A program made the translations under genes and the position numbers. This document shows, piece by piece, positions 32,900-45,229 of a stretch of DNA of 64,000 nt (position 1 is the stretch's first letter; each line of letters opens with the position of its first letter). Under the pieces are notes generated by a model. That model was not told where the DNA came from, did not search any database, and saw only the letters and a list, made by a program, of their open reading frames with translations. The stretch is from positions 5,642,001 to 5,706,000 of the forward strand of contig CM071589.1 in the NCBI GenBank assembly GCA_036429605.1, given 5' to 3'. The stretch is from Cladobotryum mycophilum. Its lineage: Eukaryota; Ascomycota; Sordariomycetes; Hypocreales; Hypocreaceae.

Positions 32900-34810
32900 A
32901 TGCCGTTGCTTGAGGTATCTCCAAACATCCAGGAGTCTGAGTCCGCGGGGCGCAAGAGAAGTCATGATGAGTTCTCTGGCGATTTGGTCAAGATAGATGA
33001 AGCCCATGATGCCAAGTCATCTGTCACGGCTTCCATTGAGGCATCCGGAAGTAGCTGTGAGTTATGAAGCACACATCACCATACATCATCGTCGTTTACT
33101 AATTCTGCAGTGCTCTCCTCTGTGTCAGATAATGCTAGAGATTTCTCTCCCGAGGGATCGCCTGCGCTCACAGATGCTGGTAGCAGCACGCCTTCCCGCC
33201 CCTCACCAGCTCCACCGACTCCTACCAAGACATCACCAAAGACAAAATCCCCAACAACCCAAAATCCTACATCCAGCACCTCTAATGAGCCTTCTACAAT
33301 GACTCTGTCAGTAAAGCGCAAGCGTCTAACGGATGCGGAGAAGGAAGCTCGTGACAAGGAGCAGGCTGAGAGGAAGAAGGAACGGGAGGAAAAGGCTGCT
33401 ATCCAAGCGGTTAAGAAAGCCAAGCAAGAAGAAGAGAAGGCGGCGCGGGCAAAGGAAAGAGACGACAAGCGGAAAAAGAAGGAAGAGGAGCAGTATCGAC
33501 TACAGGAAGAAAAAGAGCGAAAACTTCGCGCTCAGCAGACACTCAGAGATTTCTTCAAAAGGACAGAGGGACAAATAGTGGCTAAAGACAAGAGCTCTGT
33601 CGATGCGGATTCCGCTGCGGCGCCGAAACAAGACAGCTCTGCCTATACCAACATGTTCAAGCCGTTCTTTGTCAAGGAACACACTAAACTAGCCCCACGA
33701 CAGATGAGCGAGAAGACACAGGAAACCAAAGCTAAGGCATTAGATGGGTACATGGCCAATCAGAAAGACAAGTGCCCTGGTTTCGAGCCAACAAAGCTCT
33801 TCGCCCCCAGCAAACTCTATCGTCGCGGCCGTCTTTACCAACCTGTAAAGCACATTATGGAAAAAGCCTACCGGGAGACCCAGAATTCAGGAACTGCCGG
33901 CGGAGTCGACGCCAACAAAATTTACGGCGAAGTCCGAACTCAACTCACAAAAGTGCCCATGAAGGTGATTTCATTCTCTCAAGATGTACGGCCGCCATAC
34001 TATGGTACCCTCACATATAAGACATTTGCACTTGGTAAAGGCAACATGCACAGACTTGCGCGACGATCAATGAGCCGACGGCTACCACTCGACTATGATT
34101 ATGATTCAGAAGCGGAATGGCAAGACGAAGAAGGCGAAGACATTGATGTCGATGATGACGACGAGGAACTAGACGACGAAGACGATATGGATGGCTTCCT
34201 CGATGACTCTGAAGATGTTGGCATCTCTAGAAGAGTGTTTGGTAATACTATGGAGCCTGAGAGTACGGGTATTTGTTTTGAGGATCATAATCGACTTGCG
34301 CCTAATCCCAAGAGTCACGAACACAAGATGGAGTTTATGCTGGGTAAGCTTTCTATGTTGTATGATGGAGGTGAACTTGGGCTAATGCTGTGTGCAGAGA
34401 GCCTCGAGGAACAGTGCGGCATCGATCCTTTCTCGACCAAGTACTGGCAGTCTGAGCCGAAGCCTGTGAAAACCAAGCAGACCAAAGCAGCCAAGTCGTC
34501 TGAGGTTGAGACGAAGATGGCTCCTCCCCCGGCACCAGCAAACGCATTTGCTGCTATTCAGGGGGCCACAGGTTCTGGTGGTGGACAGGCGAAGCTAGTC
34601 AAGGCTGATCTGATGAACGACTTCAAGCAGGCGATTCTGGACAACAAGGTGCTCTCCAAGGTTGGAATAATAGACATTATCTTCCACCAATTCAGAGACA
34701 GTGTCTCACGGGTTGAAGTTAAGAACACGTTGGAATTTGTGGCTGAGAAGAAGGGCGCTGGTCGTTCAAAGGAATGGGAGCTGAAGCCTGGCCATGAGAT
34801 TGTCCTGTAA
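32900..34810 (+). CDS. Chromatin assembly factor 1 large subunit (p150/Cac1-type)
   Basis: Deposits H3-H4 on newly replicated DNA in the nucleus. Exon 1 is 32900-33056, the intron 33057-33110 (GTGAGT...TTCTGCAG), exon 2 33111-34810; 618 residues. An N-terminal Ser/Thr/Pro-rich region is followed by a long highly charged KER helix at roughly 120-190 (EARDKEQAERKKEREEKAA and similar). Next is a perfect PCNA-interaction box QQTLRDFF at 194-201. The central part has GRLYQPVKHIME, KVISFSQDVRPPYYGTLTY and LDYDYDSEAEWQDEEGEDID, the typical CAF-1 p150 acidic (ED) block, near 370-420. A C-terminal winged-helix-like region (LMNDFKQAILDNKVLSKVGI, VKNTLEFVAEKKG) ends the protein. The start at 32900 is chosen over an upstream non-ATG frame. 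Confidence 0.95.
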
Positions 34811-35666
34811 GGGGTTTCTTTGTCATGGTTCTAATACTGTGTGTCTTGATGAGTGATGAAATCGGTTTAGCATGGAGCAGGGTTGGGCATTGATTGATTG
34901 ATTGATTGTACTGCGGTGTTGACGGCCTGGAAGAGCTCTGGTCGGCCTATTGACATTGCTTGAAAAAATAAGAAGAAGAAGAAGAAGAGGAAAAAAGTTG
35001 CATTTACGGTATATTAGGCATGTAACAATGGAATTCTTAATCAGTCATTAACATGTTGATGTTCGTTTATTGTCATGAACCCGTACGTAGGCATCCAAAC
35101 TTGACTGCGGAGTTTTCGGATGGACCTCCCGAGGCGGCCGGACATGCGGGGAGGCGCTAATGCTCCTGAAAAGCCCATGTTCCAGGTACCGCCAGTGACA
35201 GTAGGGAATACCTGGAACCCCCTGCTTGGCGCGGCATGGCTGTTGTCTCTTAGACTGGACGCCCATCCCATGATTATTATCAATCTCGACCTTCCACTTT
35301 CGCTTCCGTTGAACAACAACACAACAAAGCGCAGAATTTGATGAGAGAAAATACTGTCGGCGTGCTTCTTTTTGGTTTTTATTATTCTCTTCTATTACTT
35401 CACTATTTGCATACTTAGAAAACTTTAATTTGCTTTTTAACGCACCGCCTCGAAACTTTGCTGCTACCTTGGCGAAAAAAGCTTTGGGAGCTTCGTCATC
35501 TCTCCATCCGCAACAGCCCCTGAACCTCCGAACGAAGCGAACGACACGATTGAAATGCCCACAATGCTACGATTTGATACGCTATAACATCTATACCTTT
35601 TCTTTTCTTTTTCTTTTGCGTCTTGCAGTTCTTGGCGGCTGCGCGGCATGATATAAGCCCTCCATC
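34811..35666. other. Intergenic region
   Basis: Contains the CAF-1 3' end with ATTG repeats at about 34892-34908 and a GAA/AAG run at 34971-34988. The pyrimidine-rich leader of the next gene (TTTCTTTTCTTTTTC near 35595-35615) precedes its ATG. No gene was recognised. Confidence 0.55.
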
Positions 35667-37769
35667 ATGGAGGATCCCTGGGGCTCTCCGTGGGCGGCAG
35701 ACACGCCCGCCAAGTTGGACGACATTCCGACGGCGCCGCAGACTGCGCACTTTGCTGCCGAGCACCACACTCCACGCAAGATTTCCCAGAATCTATCGCC
35801 GTGGGGTGAAGATGACGCGTGGGGGCTGGAACGATACACATGGCGGTAGCAAGAGCCCAGCGTGGGGGAGGAGTCCCGCGCTGAAACCCCTTAAGGACCC
35901 TGGCTTGGCGGGACAGCCGTCGCCGGATCCATGGAAGGGGATGGGGCTTGATCATCTGGATACAAGCAAGTTGGAACCCGTGCCGAGATCGAGAAGGGGG
36001 AGCGAGAGGTCGTCGCGGGATGGGAGGATTGTGGACTCGGCGATTAGCATGGGAGAGGAAGAAGGGTTGAAGGGGGATCGGGAGTTGAACGAGACGACGC
36101 CTGAGACGCAGCCAACACTGGTACTGAATATTGATACACAAGATGCTTGGGCGGTGGAGGATGTGCCGAAGATACAAGAGAAGGCGGTGTCGCCAAGGTT
36201 TCACCTCGAACGATCGATTTCCGGAGAGACGCTCGCGGGACTTGAATCGGATCTTGACCATGACGTGGGTCAAGATCAGGAACATACGAAAGCGAGGGGG
36301 TGGTGGGGGTAAACGAAGAAGCTATGACAAGTCCATCTCCTGATGCTGGCTCTATACACGACACGGATGATTTGGAGGTAGAGATACCACACGCCGAGGA
36401 AGAAACGAAGGAAACACCGGAAGACGAGGTCGATGTACCAGCGGTACCCGAGATTGAGGTGTTCCAAAGCGATCAAATACCCATACGGCCTAAGCCTGCG
36501 GCTGGCCATGAGCCTTGGGCACAAGAGGATCAAGAGGTCAGAGCTGAGCCGGAGGTGTTGGAGAAACGACCGTCACGGGCTGTACAACCCTCAATTTCTT
36601 ACCCTATCAACCTCACTGAACTGGATAATCTATTCCCGACAACCAAACCTATCCACACTGAACCGGAACCTGTCCCGGACGTCATTATCGACGACTCATT
36701 TACCTCCAGTGGTGAACGCAAAGCGTGGTATCTAGTGTCCCGTTTTGGCTCAATGCGAAAACACAACTCTGGCAATGACGAGAATTACGTTCGTGTTGGC
36801 TGGGCCGGATCAGAGGTACGAGATCGAACCATAAAGACCGTGCGGCGGTGGATGGAGGAAGACTCTATAACCGGTAGGGTTGTTTTGGGTAGACGTCATG
36901 GAGCATCTGGAGCTAGTATGTTCAACTGGGATTCCAAGGCACCCCAGGTAGAGATTGGCGAACTGTTGGGGAGGAGTGGAAGACATGCGAGACATGCGTC
37001 TCTCATGTCTCCTGTTGTGTCGCCCACTGCTGTGGCGTTTGGATGGACCGGCAGTTCGCCCTCGTCGCCCGTGGTTCCTAAACAACGGCCCATGTCCATG
37101 ATTCAGCTGGCTACTGCTCCAAAGTCCAGTTTACAATCAATGAAGTCGCCACTCTCGGACGCACCCCGGTTTTCATTCGAACCTCCTCCATCTCCCAAGG
37201 TTGCATCGGCACCCTCTCCTATTCCATCGCCTACCAAGTCCTCTTTTGTCCAAGCATCTCCCATTCAGCTGTCTAGCCTCTCGACCATTAACGGCGCTGG
37301 GGAAGACGATGATGACTGGGGAGAAATGGTTGGCACTCCTACGGTGGGAGACAGTGGAGCAACTCCCTTCTCTCCAGACGGCCCGGATTTTGGAGCTACA
37401 AGCATGGCAGCTCCCCTATCGCTTGAAAGCATACCAAAAAAGAGCCACTATAAAAAGCCGATACCGTCAAACATTAACACGGCGCTTAATCCGCCATCCA
37501 GTGCCTGGGATTTTGGTCATCTCGAAGATGGTTGGAAGTCAGCCACCTCACCCAAGCCCCTCTCTCCATCCTTTATGTCTGGACACACATCACCAGCAAA
37601 ATCACTGGATGCCACACCATCCCCCATTTCTACAACCCTGGCGCCTACAACAAAGAAAGCAACCGAACATAGAGTAACTTTTGCAGAGCCCAGTACCACA
37701 ATCGACGAGGAAGACGTCGTCGCTGATATCTTGAGGAATCTTCCCGATTTGACATATATGCTTAAATAG
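35667..37769 (+). CDS. Large Ser/Pro/acid-rich hypothetical protein, interrupted by two compensating frameshifts
   Basis: Starts MEDPWGSPWAADTPAKLDD and ends VADILRNLPDLTYMLK, about 700 residues. The frame is lost at the five-G run 35821-35825, where one base fewer restores it. It is lost again at the five-G run 36296-36300, where one base more restores it. The shifts cancel. Between them the shifted frame reads like real protein (SPAWGRSPALKPLKDPG, VLNIDTQDAWAVEDVPK), while the original frame stops at once. Repeated short Trp motifs (PWGSPW, SPAWGRSP, PWAQED, SAWDFG) are spread through a disordered chain. A more ordered block is AWYLVSRFGSMRKHNSG...RVGWAGSEVRDRTIKTVRRWMEE. No membrane helix. 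The function is not known to me; it appears conserved in architecture. Sequence or assembly errors at homopolymers are the likeliest cause of the breaks. Confidence 0.75.
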
Positions 37770-38117
37770 CCCTCTTTTTTTCCTTTTAACTCATTACGTT
37801 TTTTCTGGATCTGATTCAATGAAAAGGGGGGGAATGTATCATGTACATCAAACTGGCGTTTTATTCGTTTGGATTTTTCAGATGAAGGAGAAATTTGTAT
37901 TGTCCGTCTATAGAAACACCTTGCAAATAACACGCTTCTAATGATCCTCCTCCTCGTCGATAAACCACCCCTTTTCCCTTCAGAACTTACATCCCATTAC
38001 TTTCCAATACTTCCCATTACTTCCGGTCATTCCCTATTACTCCGCATTACTTCCCCCACAGACAAAAACCCCCTTCTTCAAAATCATTTCTTCAACGTAT
38101 TCAAACCCTTGGTCAAG
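37770..38117. other. Spacer between convergent genes
   Basis: Shared 3' region with T-runs near 37772-37785 and three ATTACTTCC-type repeats at about 38000-38050. Nothing else was recognised. Confidence 0.5.
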
Positions 38118-38423
38118 TCAAAGCAGCACCCGTCCCTCCCCCCTCTTGCCAAACGCCCTCCCCTCCGCCTCCACCACCTGCCTGGTCGGGGCCTTTACAC
38201 CCCCGCCGTTGAGCGCCCGGACGCAGCACCGGCACAGGGAGTAGTCCCCCACGTCGGAGGTGCTGCCCTTGGCGTACAGGGCCGTCGCCCCCGCGCCGCC
38301 GGGGAAGCAGCTGCCGAAGACGCCGGGCTTGAGGAGGAGGCCGCAGGGGGCCTGGCGGGTGGTGTAGGGGAGGGTGAGCTTGCAGAGGGGGCAGGGCTTG
38401 CTGTAGACCCAGAGGTGGCACAT
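38118..38423 (-). CDS. Small Cys-rich hypothetical protein
   Basis: Open frame of 101 residues in a short segment distinctly richer in GC than its surroundings, which supports coding. Cysteines come in pairs: MCHLW, PCPLCKL, APCGLL, GSCFPG and SLCRCCVRA. CPLC and CRCC together suggest metal binding, as in the many small fungal proteins that start MC and contain CxxC. No signal peptide or membrane helix. A second overlapping frame (38113-38421) is lower quality. Function unknown. Confidence 0.55.
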   Translation of the reverse strand: MCHLWVYSKPCPLCKLTLPYTTRQAPCGLLLKPGVFGSCFPGGAGATALYAKGSTSDVGDYSLCRCCVRALNGGGVKAPTRQVVEAEGRAFGKRGEGRVLL

Positions 38424-38988
38424 GGTTGAAGATGGGATGGGATGGGAATGAGAGGTGAAATGAGGATTGGGGTGTTGGAGTTGTTGAATTATTGGGGAGA
38501 GGGCCGTGAGGCTTGGTGTAGATTGGTGTGATGGGAATGGAAATGGAAGTGGAGATGAGGCTAGGGATGAAGGCGATGAAGATGGGGATGGGGATGAGGA
38601 GAAGGGGCGAGGAGCTGGACCAAAGGTGCGATCAGACGCCGATTTATAGAGCAGATCCCACTCTGAGAATATTCCATGTCGAGTAGTTGGTCCATGTTCT
38701 CTTTGTTCTTGTCATGTTGGAGATCGTCTGGTTCCCGACATGATGTAAAATGCATACAAGAGCTTGAAAGAGGGTTATTTCAAACACAAAGAGATTACGT
38801 TTCATGAAAGTTTCGAACAGTAAGAGACACTGGATATTTGTCACGATTGAATGCAACAAGTTAAATAGTTCAAACACACGGTTTTGTATATCATCTTATC
38901 GCCATCGTCATATTAAATTATTGCTCAATCAACTTTTATGTACATCTAAACCATATGCAACGCCATTAAACCAAGAAATTTCATCAGC
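38424..38988. other. Intergenic region
   Basis: Promoter of the small Cys-rich gene (GGGATGG and GATGGGGATG purine-rich repeats at about 38430-38610) and the 3' region of the ABC transporter. No further gene was recognised. Confidence 0.5.
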
Positions 38989-41900
38989 CTATTCAGACCC
39001 CCGTCGTTTCGTCTTGTCTCCATAATACAGCCTTGCAAAAACACCATCTGAACTGTCTAGTAACTCCTTTGGAGACCCAAATTCCGCCAACCTACCCTTT
39101 TCCAACACCGCAATCTTGTCAAAGTCAAGAAGAGTGTCAAGCCGATGCGCTATCATAATAACAGTCCGGTCTTTGAACTCTGAACGGATAACTTGTTGGA
39201 TTTGTGCATCCGTTTGAGCATCGACGCTGTAAAGGTTAGATTAGATTCATTTGGTGCTGAATAATGAATGGTGATGAACTTACTTGCTCGTTGGCTCGTC
39301 AAGAATGAGGATTGAACTCTTCTTTAACAAAGCCCGGCCCAGACAAAACAGCTGCCGTTGCCCATGTGACAAAAAGTTTTCGTCCATCTTCTCGTCCAAG
39401 GGTTCTTTACCCTTTTCAGTCTTGGCTTTGAGAATCTCCCACACACCGGCCCGGTCAAGGGCGTTGGCAATCTCTACATCAGTGTGCTCTTCCAATGGAT
39501 CTGCGTTGAACCGTATGGTGTTTGTGAACAGAAAGGGGTCTTGCGTCAAGCAACTCAATTTTTGTCGAATCAAGTGTTTGGGCACCCTTGTAATGTCCTC
39601 ACCATCAAGAATGATCTGACCTTCGACAATATTTGCCATTCGGAGGAGTGCCTGAATCATTGAGCTCTTGCCACTACCGCTTCGGCCAACGAGGCCAATC
39701 TTTTCCCCGTGTTCAACACTGAATGAAATACCGCGCAAGACAGGCTCCGTCGTACGACTGCGTTATGTTAGACTATTTCTTCTTTGAGCAACGATACTAC
39801 TTACTCGTACTGCACAGCCAAGTTCCTAAACTCCAGAGCGCCTTGTGATGGCCATTCCTGGCTAGGAACTCTATCTTCCTCTGGTAAAATTTCGGACGGA
39901 GTATTTTCTGCAAAGTTCTTAATCCGCGTAACGGCACCCAGGGAAGTCTCTAGAGTAGACCAGTTGATAATTATCCCCTTGAGATTATTCCCGAGGTTCA
40001 TCATGTTAACAATGGCAACACCTAGTAATGAAGAGCTTAATTTGCCCTTCAACACGACAGCAAAAACAACCAAGAGCACAGTAAGAACTGCCACAACAAG
40101 ATCCAATACCAGAGTGAGCCATCTTTGGATGCAGTTGAGAAGATATGATGGCTTCTGAGCATTGTCGAGAAGAGATAGAGTCTTGGCGGTATAAGGCTGG
40201 GTCCAGCCAAAAGCTCGAATTGTTGCTAATCCGTTGATGGACTCGAGGAAGTGTGAGTACAGTGGCGCCTTGTGTTCAATCCTGAAGCCTGTGTCAGCTA
40301 GTTTACGACTAGGGTTCAGGTAAACTCACTCTAGGAGACGAAGTTGCTTAGATGTCCGGACGTAGAATCGCTGGATCATAACCAAGATGACCATCACGAA
40401 AGGGATAGAAATGGCGAACCAGCTAACTGCTGCAATTGCAAGACCGGCAACGCCCAAGCACGTAATAACCTCTATATTCAAGGTCAGATACTTCTGGGGT
40501 ACTCGGGCATCAAAATAAAGGAATACTGACCAAATAGGAACACGGTAAGGGCAATGGGAAGGGTAATATCAACAAGACGCATGTCTTGGCTGAAACTATA
40601 CAGTGTTAATCTTTAGTAATAGTAACCTCGGCAACATACTTACCGATTAACAAGTGAGCCAGTGTCGGTGTTTGAGAGGATAGACATAGGTGCCCTAATT
40701 ACTGTTAATATTGTAGAAATCTCGCTTCATAGGGCCTACTCACTCCATCACTGCCTTCAAAATTCTACTGTGAAGGCTCTTCCCTGATGCCGGGCCAACG
40801 ATCAACAGGAAATGCCTGATTGCTTCGTCAGTAGTTTCCGTTGCTTCAAGATAGGATAAGCTCACATGATTGCCATTGCGACGAATAAGGCTTCGGCCAC
40901 GGCCAACACGGTAAAAGTGCTAAGCCAGTACCCAATATCGTTGCTTGATCGACCTCTTCCATTACCCCACCATGTAAGCCAAACAGCTGAGACCGAGATT
41001 AGCTTGACTCATGATACTTGAATAGTTTCACATACATCTAAAGGTGGCTGCAAACGCTTGAGCAAAGATGTAGAAGCTCGCAATGGCCAGACTGACGGGC
41101 CTCATTGCAGAAAAGTAGTACTTGAAGGTGCTTCTGTCACTCGATGGCTGCTTCTCTTCCTCTTCGCGCTGCTCTTTCTCCGTTGCCTTTCGTTCGAATT
41201 TCTCAACTTCTTGAACAACGTGTTGACTAGACACAGACTCGTCTCCCTCATCGTCTGTTTCCGGCTCGGTGATGTCGAGACTCTGTACATATTTGCCGCT
41301 TGACCGAAGCTTCTCAAAAGACCCCTGCTCGACAATGTGGCCATCAGAACCAAGAGCAATAATATGATCAGATGCCGGAAGTAGGTGAACTAAGAACTGT
41401 TAATGAACCACCAAACACGATGCGTGCTAAACTATTCCTTACCAGCATGGGTCGCGAAGATTATGGTGGTTCCATTTCGTCGAAGTATACCGTCTTTTCC
41501 AAACACTCGAGTAAAGACTGTTTGCTCTGTCGTTTTGTCTAGTCCACTGAATACGTCATCAAAAATAGCAACCGGTTTTCGAGAGTAAACGGCTCGAGCA
41601 ATTGCCTATTCCAATCTGTTAGTTTAGCTTGAGAAGTGGTGTCAGCATATCTTACTAGTCTTTGTTTCTGGCCACCGCTCAGCTTGACGCCTTTGTCACC
41701 AACAACCGTGAGGACGCCCTCGGGTAATCTTGCGAAATCGACACCAAGATCGCAAGCTTCAATAACTTGATCAAACCACTTGTCTTCAAACCCAAGGGAT
41801 TCGGCTACAACGTTATCTCGAAGGGTGGCATTCATAACCCATGGCGTTTGGTCGCAGAACGCGATGCTAGGAGTTGAAAGCGTAATTGAGCCCTTGGTTG

Positions 41901-44242
41901 AAGTCGTCTCGCCAAGAATGACCTTTAACAAACTTGACTTTCCAGATCCAATAGGTCCGATTATCATTGTCAATGATCCTAGATGTGACTGCGGAAATGA
42001 TGTATTAATATTGCCCAAAATCTTGGTCTCTCCCCAAGAAAAATCGCCGCCAGAAATAGAGATACGTGCGGCCCCAATTGTTGTCTGCTCAAGTTTCTTA
42101 AGTTCAACGCTTTCTGTTACAGCTTTGTTCTTGTCACCGAATGACGACGTGCTTGGTCTCTTCAGTGCGGTACAGATCTCGCGGTCATCGGCTCTTTCAT
42201 CCAGATACAAAAAGTCCTGAATTCGCTTGAAGCAGCCAAGGGCTGAAAATGCAGAACTAATGTTGCCAAGAAGATTGCCAAGAGGGAGTGTCATGACGTT
42301 AAGGATAGATAACGCCGTGATTGCCTGCGATGCCGAAAAGTTTCCGGTACCAGTTACTTTTGCTGTAATAGCATAGGCTCCGAAAGTAGCAGCCTGTGTA
42401 AGACAATAGTTTGCGTTGGCTTGAAGAACAAGTTAGCAAGATACTCCAACCTCGCAGTAGGATCATCCTGACTCACCAACAGCGTTGATCCAGACAATCA
42501 TGATTCTGTAGTGTTTACCCTCCGCCAAGTCGTAATCGCGCCTCTGCTCAATTAATTGTGTAAATCTTTCGGTATATCCTAGCATCTTGACTGCTTTCAT
42601 GGAGCCAAGAACTTCAGAGGTGAAGTTGATACGGTCTTGTGTCGCCTGTTGATAGTGCATTTGACGTCCCACCAGAGACTTTCCTAAAAATGTACAGGTC
42701 GCAAGCGAGACTACAATGGTTAGGACACAAAGGAATAGGGGGCCAAGGTAGAACTAACCAAGTGCAATGACGATTGGAGCAATGCAAACGGGGCCTAGCT
42801 GGGCGAACAACATCCAAATCGCAATTCCCACGGTGATTAGATTTGCCCAAAACTCAATAATCAAAGCGTTGACTCTTTCGGCCAGTGTCTCAATGTCGTT
42901 CCCCATAAGCGCGACAGCAGATGACTCGTTGATTTCACCGGTTGGGAGTTTGATCAATTTGCGGTAGATCAGAGCAATCAAACCTCCTCGAAACATGGCT
43001 CCAACTCGAAATGTAAGGTGCTCATACCAAGCGGTTAAAATCTGTTTCAGTGAGCAAATATGCTCTGTAATAGGCTCCATATTATCACTTACAGCTGATC
43101 CAATGAAGACGAGGGCGAAAGCACCAATCAACCCGTAACCAGTATTGTTAATGTATTCATCCTTGGGCAAAGACAAGAACCGAAGGGCCTTTGATACGAG
43201 GAATGGTTGCGCAATTGTTAATGCTACCGTTCCCATTCGAGGAAGAATAATGCCAATGATTTCAAACTTAAGGATCCAGACCGAATTGAGAAAGAGGGAT
43301 GCCTTTCGTCCATCGCGAGTCGCTGTCCAGTTGTTAGCCAGCAAAATGAGCTTGCTCCACCCATATAACACACCTTTATCCCACTGTTTTCCAAATTTGA
43401 CAGCCAGTTTCTCTGACGATAGCTTCTCATAAATGGCGGGCAGATCATGGTTCGTCAACACGGTAGCCCAACCAGAGATGAGGAGTGAGTTCAACCATAG
43501 GAAGAAGCCCCGGCTAAACGGACCACTGGTGCTTTCTGTCGACTGTTTCTCTTTCGTCTCAATCAGAATCTGTCTCTTATCAACATTTTCCAACACCAGT
43601 AAGGCCAAATTCAAAGCAGCAGATGCCGACAGCACAGCTGCATACGAAATATTGACCGAAAGAAGCCATTCCGTCCGTAAGCGCGCAGCATCGAAGAGCA
43701 GTGATGTAAATAGGTAGGCAGAAAGGAGGAATGAAGGTCGAATCGACTTGACATGCTCGAAATGGGAGACGAGAACAATGCAGCAAGCGGCGCAGAGGTC
43801 GAGCACGGCGGAAGCGATGGAGAATCGAGTGTTGAGGCGGGTCGAGGAGGCGATCAGGGCGAGACCTCCGACTTGGATGCCGGCGAATGCGCTTGAAATT
43901 ATCTTTATCTATGTCAGTGTTTCTACTCGTGAACGAGCACAACTAGGGAAAACAGACGAGTTTCGGGGTATAGATTCGTCTCCGTTTGGCTCTGTCGGGA
44001 CTTCGTAGGAGGTAGATGGATCGAGGTATGGCGAGGAGTAGGAACAGCGCGGCAGGAAGGATAGATAGAATGCTTTCCTCAAAAGCGACTGGCAATTTGT
44101 TAGCAAACGCACAATGTGCCAACGCATTTAGTCAAGGATTAATCATACGGGTAAAGTCAAAGCCACCTCGACATCCCTCTGACCAGACGCCAGGCCCAAA
44201 GAAGCCATCACCACAGCCTTCGCCAGTATACGAACTATTCAT
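38989..44242 (-). CDS. ABCC-family (MRP-type) full ABC transporter
   Basis: Fifteen exons and 14 introns of 47-60 nt; the joined frame is intact and gives 1509 residues. Exons from the 5' end: 44149-44242, 43958-44088, 42759-43908, 42477-42710, 41656-42419, 41443-41605, 41036-41389, 40866-40986, 40744-40815, 40644-40694, 40531-40595, 40330-40471, 39805-40281, 39284-39757, 38989-39226. An N-terminal TMD0 precedes TMD1 (ends near MTLPLGNLLGNISSAF). NBD1 has Walker A GPIGSGKSS, signature LSGGQKQRL and Walker B AIFDDVFSGLD. TMD2 includes MSILSNTDTGSLVNRFSQDM. NBD2 has Walker A GRSGSGKSS, signature LSHGQRQLF, LILDEPTS and the H-loop IAHRLDT. NBD1 has Asp in place of the catalytic Glu, as in many ABCC proteins, so only NBD2 is likely to be fully hydrolytic. 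It probably exports conjugates or toxic compounds; the substrate is unknown. It is 14 kb from the peptide cluster, with no evidence of a link. Confidence 0.96.
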
Positions 44243-45229
44243 GTTGTCTCCTATCGCCCACGTACAAACAGAAAGAGAACAAAGGTATGGAAACAATTCA
44301 TTCCTTTTCGTCAAACGTGGCCGGACCGCATCCGATCTTTAATATTCCTTTATTTTCTAAACCGGGGTCAACACCGAGGCATCAATCCAACCCCGTTGGC
44401 ACCATTCAATAGTTTTTTAACCAACATGGATAAGCTTATGCGTACATCGTCTATGCGACGAGGGCCTATGACTCCACGCTCGGTGGCAAACCAATCGGTT
44501 CATTTCAATTGTATGGTTACGGTACCCGGAGGCCCGCATGCCTTGAAGGAATGCGTGTTCCAACCGCGTCGTCTGCGGGGCCGAAGACGTTATCGCAGGA
44601 TCGTTGCGCGGCCCTATCGTAATTCGTCAGCTATCCGGTGCACGCAATTGCGAAAGTGCCCTCTGAACGACCAGCACAAATGCTTTTCTAGCCTTTTTAC
44701 CATTGGAGAAGGTCGTTGATTTTTAGGCTTTGAGCCTCATGAATCATGGTTACCACAATCTTGTCATCCTCTTACTGAGCATCCCAGGGAGTTTCGATTC
44801 CGCAGCGCATTGTAATGAGCATTTATACTCGTCTGGATATTTTACAGGGTAGTATGCATATTTTGCCAGAATATCAATAGTTTAACAGACGAGCAAACAT
44901 GACAGTGTTCCCAAAATAAAATAAAATAAAATAAAGGCTCTGTATGCAGCATATTTATCAACCATCTAGAGGAATAACTAAAGGCTATGGCTATAATATT
45001 GTGCACAATACCCTCCGCATCAACTTCACCAGATCTAAACTTATAACCTCCCTCTGCCGTTCATGAAACATAGGAAAATAAATAGCAAATGACCGTCCAC
45101 ATTTCTAGAGTTATAATAGAACTGCAAAGCAGCATCCACATTCTCACTCAGGAAATCATACTCAAGTAGGATGTCCAGGAGCAGCTTACGACCAAAAGTG
45201 ACGAGAGTTTGACAGGTGACTACCCACAC
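44243..45229. other. Intergenic region, including a possible coding extension
   Basis: 44243-45040 is the ABC transporter promoter and AT-rich DNA with an AAAAT repeat at about 44916-44936. No gene was recognised there. 45041-45229 is an open stretch of 62 codons in frame with, and directly behind, the stop of the next gene (see the finding on the in-frame TGA). Confidence 0.5.

Noticed and set aside
35667..35849. Very short intron to explain the first frame change
   Set aside because: The only GT..AG pair that would restore the frame is about 35 nt, below the size of every other intron in the window. A one-base error in the G-run is simpler.
38989..44242. ABC transporter as part of the peptide cluster
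   Set aside because: It is 14 kb away with several unrelated genes between, and ABCC transporters are common in fungal genomes.
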